From Bacteroidota bacterium (GTDB lineage Bacteria; Bacteroidota; Bacteroidia; Chitinophagales; LD1): a DNA stretch of 11,150 bases. Made by a program: the position numbers and the translations under genes. Shown piece by piece: positions 6,605-11,150 of the stretch. Positions within the stretch are counted from its first letter, which is position 1. Each line of letters begins with the position of its first letter. The notes beneath the pieces are model-generated. The model ran no database searches. It worked only from the letters and a program-made list of their open reading frames with translations, and was not told the origin of the DNA. Where the stretch lies: NCBI GenBank assembly GCA_018267435.1, contig JAFDYM010000350.1, positions 1-11,150 on the forward strand, written 5' to 3'.

Positions 6605-7966
6605 ATGAACCTGAAGGATATAAAGAAAGTTTACTTATTGGGTATAGGCGGTATAGGCATGAGTGCCTTGGCGCGCTACTTCAAGCAGCTTGGTGCCGAG
6701 GTAAGTGGCTATGATAAAACGGCTACTGCGCTTACAAAGGAACTGGAGGCCGAAGGTATAACAGTAACTTTTGAAGATGATGTAGATGCGCTGCCAAAAG
6801 ATGTTGACTTGGTGATATACACACCTGCCATACCAAAGGAGCATAAGGGTTTCAACTACTTTAAAGATAATAACTACGCCTTACATAAGCGCAGCGAGGT
6901 GTTGGGTATTATATCTGCCGATAAGTTTACCATAGCCGTAGCAGGCTCGCATGGTAAAACTACAGTTAGCTCGATGATAGCGCACATATTGACGCAATCG
7001 GGTTTTGGTTGCTCGGCGTTTTTAGGTGGTATAGCGGCCAACTACAATTCTAACTTTATACATGGTAGAAACGATGTAGTGGTAGTAGAGGCCGATGAGT
7101 TCGATAGGTCGTTCCACAGGTTAGCGCCTGATATGGCTGTGATAACTGCGGTTGATACCGACCACTTAGATATATACGGTAGTAAGGAAGCGATAGACGA
7201 AGCCTTTGTTGAGTTTACGAATAAAATTTCTGAAGAAGGCTTTTTGGTGATAAAAGCTGGTCAAAGTATAGAAGAGGATTTGCCTGTGTTGGACAAGGCC
7301 TTCTATGCATTGAACGATGAAAATGCCGATGTGTATTGCAGCAAATATTGGGTACTTGATGGAGGCTATTTGTTCAATGTAATGTATTACGGTAAAGAGA
7401 TAAAAGGCTTCCGCTTGAACATAGGTGGTTTCCATAATATTGAGAATGCCATAGCTGCTATAACTATAGCTAAAGAGCTGAAGATTGAAGATGCTTTGAT
7501 TAAAGAAGCTGTAGCAAGTTTCAAGGGTATCCGCCGAAGGTTCGAGACATTGCTATCTACCGATAAGGTTGTGTTTATAGATGACTATGCACACCACCCA
7601 GAGGAGATACGGGTATTCCTGGCATCAGTTCGCGAACTGTATCCGCGCAAGAAGATAACGGCAGTTTTTCAACCCCACTTGTTTACCCGCACCCGCGATT
7701 TGGCTACTGAGTTTGCACAGCAGTTGAGCATAGCTGATGAAGTAATCTTGTTAGATATATACCCAGCACGCGAACTACCAATTGAAGGCGTAACATCTTC
7801 ATTGATATTTGATGAGATAACAAGTAGCGAGAAGCACTTGATAAAGAAAGCTGAGTTGCTAGATACTATTAAGGCAAACAAAAACATAGATGTGTTGGTA
7901 ACGATTGGCGCAGGTGATATCGATAAGTATTTGAATGATATAAAAGCAGAGTTGAGCAGTAGGTAA
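6605..7966 (+). CDS. murC: UDP-N-acetylmuramate:L-alanine ligase MurC
   Basis: This is the first Mur ligase, joining L-Ala to UDP-MurNAc in the cytoplasm at the cost of ATP. The protein has 453 residues from the ATG at 6605, giving the start MNLKDIKKVYLLGIGGIGMS. An in-frame ATG at 6566 would add 13 residues read inside murG and is rejected. Motifs are the UDP-binding GIGGIGMSALA (13-23), P-loop AGSHGKTT (113-120, the SHGKTT form typical of MurC and Mpl), EADEFDRSF (162-170), DTDHLDIYG (184-192), DDYAHHPEEI (326-335), FQPHLFTRT (355-363), DIYPARE (384-390) and GAGDI (435-439). A role as the muropeptide-recycling ligase Mpl is possible on motifs alone, but the dcw position makes MurC much more likely. 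The gene ends one base before ftsQ, with no murB or ddl between. Confidence 0.96.
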   Translation: MNLKDIKKVYLLGIGGIGMSALARYFKQLGAEVSGYDKTATALTKELEAEGITVTFEDDVDALPKDVDLVIYTPAIPKEHKGFNYFKDNNYALHKRSEVLGIISADKFTIAVAGSHGKTTVSSMIAHILTQSGFGCSAFLGGIAANYNSNFIHGRNDVVVVEADEFDRSFHRLAPDMAVITAVDTDHLDIYGSKEAIDEAFVEFTNKISEEGFLVIKAGQSIEEDLPVLDKAFYALNDENADVYCSKYWVLDGGYLFNVMYYGKEIKGFRLNIGGFHNIENAIAAITIAKELKIEDALIKEAVASFKGIRRRFETLLSTDKVVFIDDYAHHPEEIRVFLASVRELYPRKKITAVFQPHLFTRTRDLATEFAQQLSIADEVILLDIYPARELPIEGVTSSLIFDEITSSEKHLIKKAELLDTIKANKNIDVLVTIGAGDIDKYLNDIKAELSSR

Positions 7967-7967
7967 C

Positions 7968-8765
7968 ATGAAGAAGTTCTGGCGCATATTTAAAAAGGTG
8001 ATGATAATACTTGGTGTATTGTCGGGCGCTACGCTATTCATAGTGGTACTTACTTCTGCCATAAAACATAAGCAAGCTGAAGAGTGTACTGCGCTACAGG
8101 TTAAGATAGATTACGACTCTGGACTTTCGTTCCTTGATGAAGCAGAAATAGCACAACGTGTTAACTACCTAAGCGGTGGAAACATAGTTGGCAAGACGTT
8201 ATCCACAGTTGACTTTCGCACCTTGGAAAATGAGATAGAAAAGAATCCTTATGTAGATGCTGCGGAAGTGTTCGCTGACCAATCAAATAAGGTTGTAGTA
8301 GATGTTGTACAGAAACGTCCACTGCTTAGAGTAATAAACAATGACGGTGTTAGTTATTATATAAGTGAAAAGAATGAAAGGATACCTACGAGCACTAAAT
8401 TTACATCGCACGTAGCAATAGCTTTGGGTAGCGTAGCAACGCACCGGGACACGAAGCGAGATAGCGCTGTGCAGGCCGCTCTTTATAACCTTGTGCAATA
8501 TGTAAGGCAAGATGAATTTCTGGATGCAATGATTGACCAGATATATGTGAAGGAGAACGGAGAGTTTGAATTGATGCCGAAGACAGGTGGACATGTTATC
8601 ATGTTCGGCAACGGCACTAAAGATATAGAGCAGAAGTTCAACCGCTTGAAAACGTTTTACCGCGAGGGGCTAAACAAGATAGGCTGGACAAAATATAAAA
8701 CCATTAACCTGCAATATGAAGGGCAGGTGGTTTGCGAAAAAGGAGACACAACTAACGTATTATAA
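7968..8765 (+). CDS. ftsQ: Cell division protein FtsQ (DivIB-like)
   Basis: This is a bitopic divisome protein that, in characterised bacteria, binds FtsB and FtsL and helps recruit and control FtsW-FtsI. The 265 residues show the expected layout. A short basic cytoplasmic N-terminus (MKKFWRIFKK) is followed by one transmembrane helix at about 11-32. A POTRA-like domain spans about 42-118, with an FLDEAEIAQRV helix and NPYVDAAEVF followed by the strand VVVDVVQKRPLLRV (109-122). A beta-rich domain runs to about 250, including YYISEKNERIP (130-140), which fits the conserved strand after POTRA. Sequence conservation is low in this family, so the call rests on architecture and on the position between murC and ftsA. 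Translation probably couples to murC, since the gap is one base. I see no fused extra domain. Confidence 0.9.
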   Translation: MKKFWRIFKKVMIILGVLSGATLFIVVLTSAIKHKQAEECTALQVKIDYDSGLSFLDEAEIAQRVNYLSGGNIVGKTLSTVDFRTLENEIEKNPYVDAAEVFADQSNKVVVDVVQKRPLLRVINNDGVSYYISEKNERIPTSTKFTSHVAIALGSVATHRDTKRDSAVQAALYNLVQYVRQDEFLDAMIDQIYVKENGEFELMPKTGGHVIMFGNGTKDIEQKFNRLKTFYREGLNKIGWTKYKTINLQYEGQVVCEKGDTTNVL

Positions 8766-8774
8766 CATACCATT

Positions 8775-10232
8775 ATGGCTTTGGCACACACAAAAGAAAA
8801 CCCGATCATAGTAGGCCTTGATATAGGTACCACTAAAATTGCAGCTATTGTAGCACAGCGCGACCAGTTCGGCAAGTTGAAGATACTGGGTATAGGCAAG
8901 GTGCCGTCGTATGGTGTTACGCGTGGCGAGGTTACCAACATAAAGAACACTACTGAAGCTATAGTTGAAGCAGTAGCTGAGGCTGAACGCCAAAGCGGTT
9001 TCAAAGTAGAGAGCGTGTTTGTAGGTATAGCTGGTCAACACATCAGCAGCAAGCAAAGTCGCGATATATATACCTTGAGCAATCCTGATGAAGAGATAAC
9101 GAAAGAAGACCTGCGTCAAATGGTACAGAATATGCACCGCGTGGCATTGGAGCCGGGCGAGCGCATCATTACTGTATTACCGCAGGAGTTTTCGGTAGAC
9201 AATACGCATAACATCATCGACCCTGTGGGTATGTGCGGTAGCAGGCTGGAAGCTAACTTCCACATAATAACTGGCAAAGTAACTGCTGCGCAAAACATCA
9301 AAAAGTGTGTTGAGCGTGCTGGTTTGAAAATGGCAGGTTTGTTCCTAGAGCCATTGGCATCATCGGCTGCGGTATTGCACCAAGATGAATTGGAAGCAGG
9401 TGTAGTGCTAGTAGATATAGGTGGTGGTACAACAGATGTAGCCATCTTCAAAAGCAAAATAATACGCCACACTGCGGTGATACCTTTTGCAGGTAACATT
9501 ATAACTGAAGATATAATGGAAGGCTGCAAGTTATTGCGCCCACAAGCCGAGAAGTTGAAGACAAGCTTCGGTAGTGCATTGCCTAACGAAACACACGAGA
9601 ACGAGATAATATCTATACCTGGTATTGCTGGCCGCGACCGCAAAGAAATATCGATGCGTACATTGGCACACATCATCAATGCCCGTATGGAAGAAATATT
9701 TGCGCAGGTGTATTTCGAAATAAAGAGCAGCGGTTATGCCAACTCGTTGAACGCGGGTATAGTAGTAACAGGTGGCGGTTCGCAGTTGAAGCACTTGAAG
9801 CAGTTGATAGAATATACTACTGGCTTATCGGCCCGTATAGGTTACCCTACTTCTTACCTAGCTAAAGAAAACAAAGAAGAGTTGAAGCACCCATTGTTTG
9901 CTACAGGTCTTGGTTTGACTTTGGAAGGATACAAAGAGTATGGCAACATGAAGGACGACCAGCGCTTGGAATACTTCACCGAGCTATACGAAGTAAAACA
10001 AGCTGTGGTAGAAGAGCAGCCTACGGTTATAGTAGCAGAAACAGTAGTGCCTGATGCTGATTTGGAAGAGGTGGTTTACGAAGAAGATATATACGACGTA
10101 GAGGAAGAAGAGGATGTAGTAACACCAACTGCACAACAAAAGCAGCCTAAGAAGAATATGTTGCAGAACATGACCGAGTACTTCAAAAACTGGTTTGAAG
10201 ACGATGCGGTAAACGGCGACTTTGATAAATAG
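8775..10232 (+). CDS. ftsA: Actin-like cell division protein FtsA
   Basis: This actin-fold ATPase tethers FtsZ filaments to the inner membrane and recruits later division proteins. Its 485 residues make it longer than the roughly 420 of E. coli FtsA. The phosphate-1 loop GLDIGTTK is at 14-21, the 1C subdomain (unique to FtsA) covers about 95-175, phosphate-2 VDIGGGTTD is at 213-221, and the adenosine motif VVTGGGSQL is at 330-338. The core ends near 390. The additional length is an acidic, low-complexity linker at about 407-450 (runs such as DVEEEEDVV) and then a C-terminal segment, KKNMLQNMTEYFKNWFED (459-476). That segment can form an amphipathic helix and is the expected membrane-targeting sequence. 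The start at 8775 is 9 nt after ftsQ, without a Shine-Dalgarno. ftsZ follows after 64 nt. Confidence 0.96.
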   Translation: MALAHTKENPIIVGLDIGTTKIAAIVAQRDQFGKLKILGIGKVPSYGVTRGEVTNIKNTTEAIVEAVAEAERQSGFKVESVFVGIAGQHISSKQSRDIYTLSNPDEEITKEDLRQMVQNMHRVALEPGERIITVLPQEFSVDNTHNIIDPVGMCGSRLEANFHIITGKVTAAQNIKKCVERAGLKMAGLFLEPLASSAAVLHQDELEAGVVLVDIGGGTTDVAIFKSKIIRHTAVIPFAGNIITEDIMEGCKLLRPQAEKLKTSFGSALPNETHENEIISIPGIAGRDRKEISMRTLAHIINARMEEIFAQVYFEIKSSGYANSLNAGIVVTGGGSQLKHLKQLIEYTTGLSARIGYPTSYLAKENKEELKHPLFATGLGLTLEGYKEYGNMKDDQRLEYFTELYEVKQAVVEEQPTVIVAETVVPDADLEEVVYEEDIYDVEEEEDVVTPTAQQKQPKKNMLQNMTEYFKNWFEDDAVNGDFDK

Positions 10233-10296
10233 TACACAACACACCATTATAACAAGGAACACATTAACTAACAAAACCTGAACAAGCCGGAGAGAA
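10233..10296 (+). other. ftsA-ftsZ spacer / ftsZ leader
   Basis: This 64-nt spacer is rich in A and C and poor in T, which suggests an unstructured leader. I see no strong hairpin and no TAnnTTTG-type Bacteroidota promoter box in it. GGAG at 10289-10292 lies 4 nt before the ATG at 10297 and 31 nt before the alternative ATG at 10324. The longer spacing than at most other junctions would let ftsZ be translated independently of ftsA. Confidence 0.4.
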
Positions 10297-11150
10297 ATGG
10301 CGCAAGGGAAAAATCAATTAACTATGGAACCTCTTTTTCAATTCGATTTGCCAAAAGAGCAATCATCAATTATTAAGGTATTCGGCGTGGGCGGCGGTGG
10401 CAGCAATGCTGTAAACCACATGAACGACCAAGGTATTATAGGTGTAAACTTTGTGGTGTGCAATACCGATGCGCAAGCATTGGATATGAGCCGCATACCT
10501 AACAAAATACAGTTAGGCCCTGCCAGCACGCAAGGCCTAGGTGCAGGTGCTAGGCCAGAGGTAGGCGAGAAGGCTGCCGAAGAATCGATAGAGGCTATAA
10601 AAGAACTATTGAACAAAAATACCAAAATGGTATTTGTAACTGCCGGTATGGGTGGCGGTACAGGTACCGGTGCTGCCCCAGTGGTAGCGCGCATAGCCCG
10701 CGAAATGGGTGTGCTATGTGTAGGTATTGTTACTACGCCGTTCTGGTTTGAAGGTAAGAACCGTTACAACTCGGCTATGGAAGGTATAGAGAAACTACGC
10801 GAGAACGTTGACACTCTACTTATCATCAATAACGATAAGATACGCGAAATGTATGGTAACCTTAAGCGTTCTGAAGCTTTTGGCCATGCCAATAATATAT
10901 TGACTACAGCTGCTAAGGCTATATCTGAAATCATTACCGTACCAGGTGAAATAAACGTGGACTTTGCCGATGTGCAAACAGTAATGAAGAACGGTGGCTC
11001 GGCTATAATGGGCTGTGCTACCGCCGAGGGCGACGATCGCGCTATACGTGCTGCACAAGGCGCATTGAACTCGCCGCTATTGAACGATAGCGAAATACGT
11101 GGTGCTAAAAAGGTATTGGTAAACATTACCACCGGCGCTATGCAGGTAAC
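10297..11150 (+). CDS. ftsZ: Tubulin-like cell division GTPase FtsZ (5' part, runs off the window)
   Basis: This GTPase polymerises into the Z ring that organises division. The frame is open from ATG 10297 to the window end, giving 284 complete codons, so the C-terminal part is missing. The nucleotide pocket is clear: GVGGGGSNAVN (30-40), NTDAQAL (56-62), tubulin signature GMGGGTGTGAAP (117-128) and FEGKNR (151-156). The T7 synergy loop NVDFADVQTVM (220-230) carries Asn220, Asp222 and Asp225, needed for GTP hydrolysis by the next subunit. The N-terminus MAQGKNQLTMEPLFQFDLPK offers a second start at 10324 (MEPLFQFDLPK), which would drop nine residues. I chose 10297 because GGAG precedes it, but the choice is uncertain. 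The C-terminal linker and the peptide that binds FtsA lie outside the window. Confidence 0.97.
   Translation, partial: MAQGKNQLTMEPLFQFDLPKEQSSIIKVFGVGGGGSNAVNHMNDQGIIGVNFVVCNTDAQALDMSRIPNKIQLGPASTQGLGAGARPEVGEKAAEESIEAIKELLNKNTKMVFVTAGMGGGTGTGAAPVVARIAREMGVLCVGIVTTPFWFEGKNRYNSAMEGIEKLRENVDTLLIINNDKIREMYGNLKRSEAFGHANNILTTAAKAISEIITVPGEINVDFADVQTVMKNGGSAIMGCATAEGDDRAIRAAQGALNSPLLNDSEIRGAKKVLVNITTGAMQV

Noticed and set aside
6640..6662. Short tandem repeat GGTATAGGC at the start of murC
   Set aside because: It encodes the GIGGIG nucleotide-binding loop, so protein constraint explains it.
9116..9679. Open antisense frame of 187 residues opposite ftsA
   Set aside because: It lies wholly inside ftsA, shows no recognisable motif or start context, and is explained by the codon pattern of the sense gene.
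10221..10256. Possible ftsZ promoter: TTTG at 10221-10224 with TATAACAA starting at 10248
   Set aside because: The second box matches only the TA of the Bacteroidota TAnnTTTG consensus, and the spacing is longer than usual.

Overview
The window is a contiguous piece of the division and cell wall (dcw) cluster. Every gene is on the + strand, in the order ftsI (3' end only) - murE - mraY - murD - ftsW - murG - murC - ftsQ - ftsA - ftsZ (5' part only). The protein features point to the phylum Bacteroidota. The transpeptidase ends in a PASTA-like repeat, MraY is about 417 residues with an enlarged TM4-TM5 loop, FtsW carries an LPHPYSDFIYA block, and FtsA has a long acidic linker. murC is joined directly to ftsQ with no murB or ddl between them. 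Most starts lack a Shine-Dalgarno sequence, as expected for this phylum. Base composition is moderate, with conspicuous use of ATA for isoleucine. An uncultured Chitinophagales or Sphingobacteriales-like lineage is a guess; the sequence alone does not fix the family.

Layout. Bases 1-147 are the end of ftsI. From 149 to 4237, murE, mraY and murD follow with gaps of 1, 22 and 5 nt. A 69-nt gap with a weak hairpin precedes ftsW. ftsW and murG overlap by 4 nt (ATGA), and an exact AGGAGG lies just upstream of murG. murC (gap 10 nt), ftsQ (1 nt) and ftsA (9 nt) follow. A 64-nt leader then precedes ftsZ, which runs off the end. Two starts were moved inward from the longest possible reading frame: murD to 2897 and murC to 6605. 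In both cases the longer version only adds codons read inside the upstream gene. No stretch over 300 nt lacks a gene.

How the genes work together. MurC, MurD and MurE add L-Ala, D-Glu and meso-diaminopimelate to UDP-MurNAc in the cytoplasm. MraY loads the completed UDP-MurNAc-pentapeptide onto undecaprenyl phosphate (lipid I), and MurG adds GlcNAc (lipid II). FtsW polymerises lipid II at the septum and FtsI crosslinks the strands. FtsQ is part of the divisome scaffold, and FtsA anchors FtsZ filaments to the membrane. The tight packing suggests one or a few long transcripts.

I found no mobile element, CRISPR array, RNA gene or unfamiliar protein. This is an ordinary housekeeping region, and the findings are small-scale observations, not a new system.
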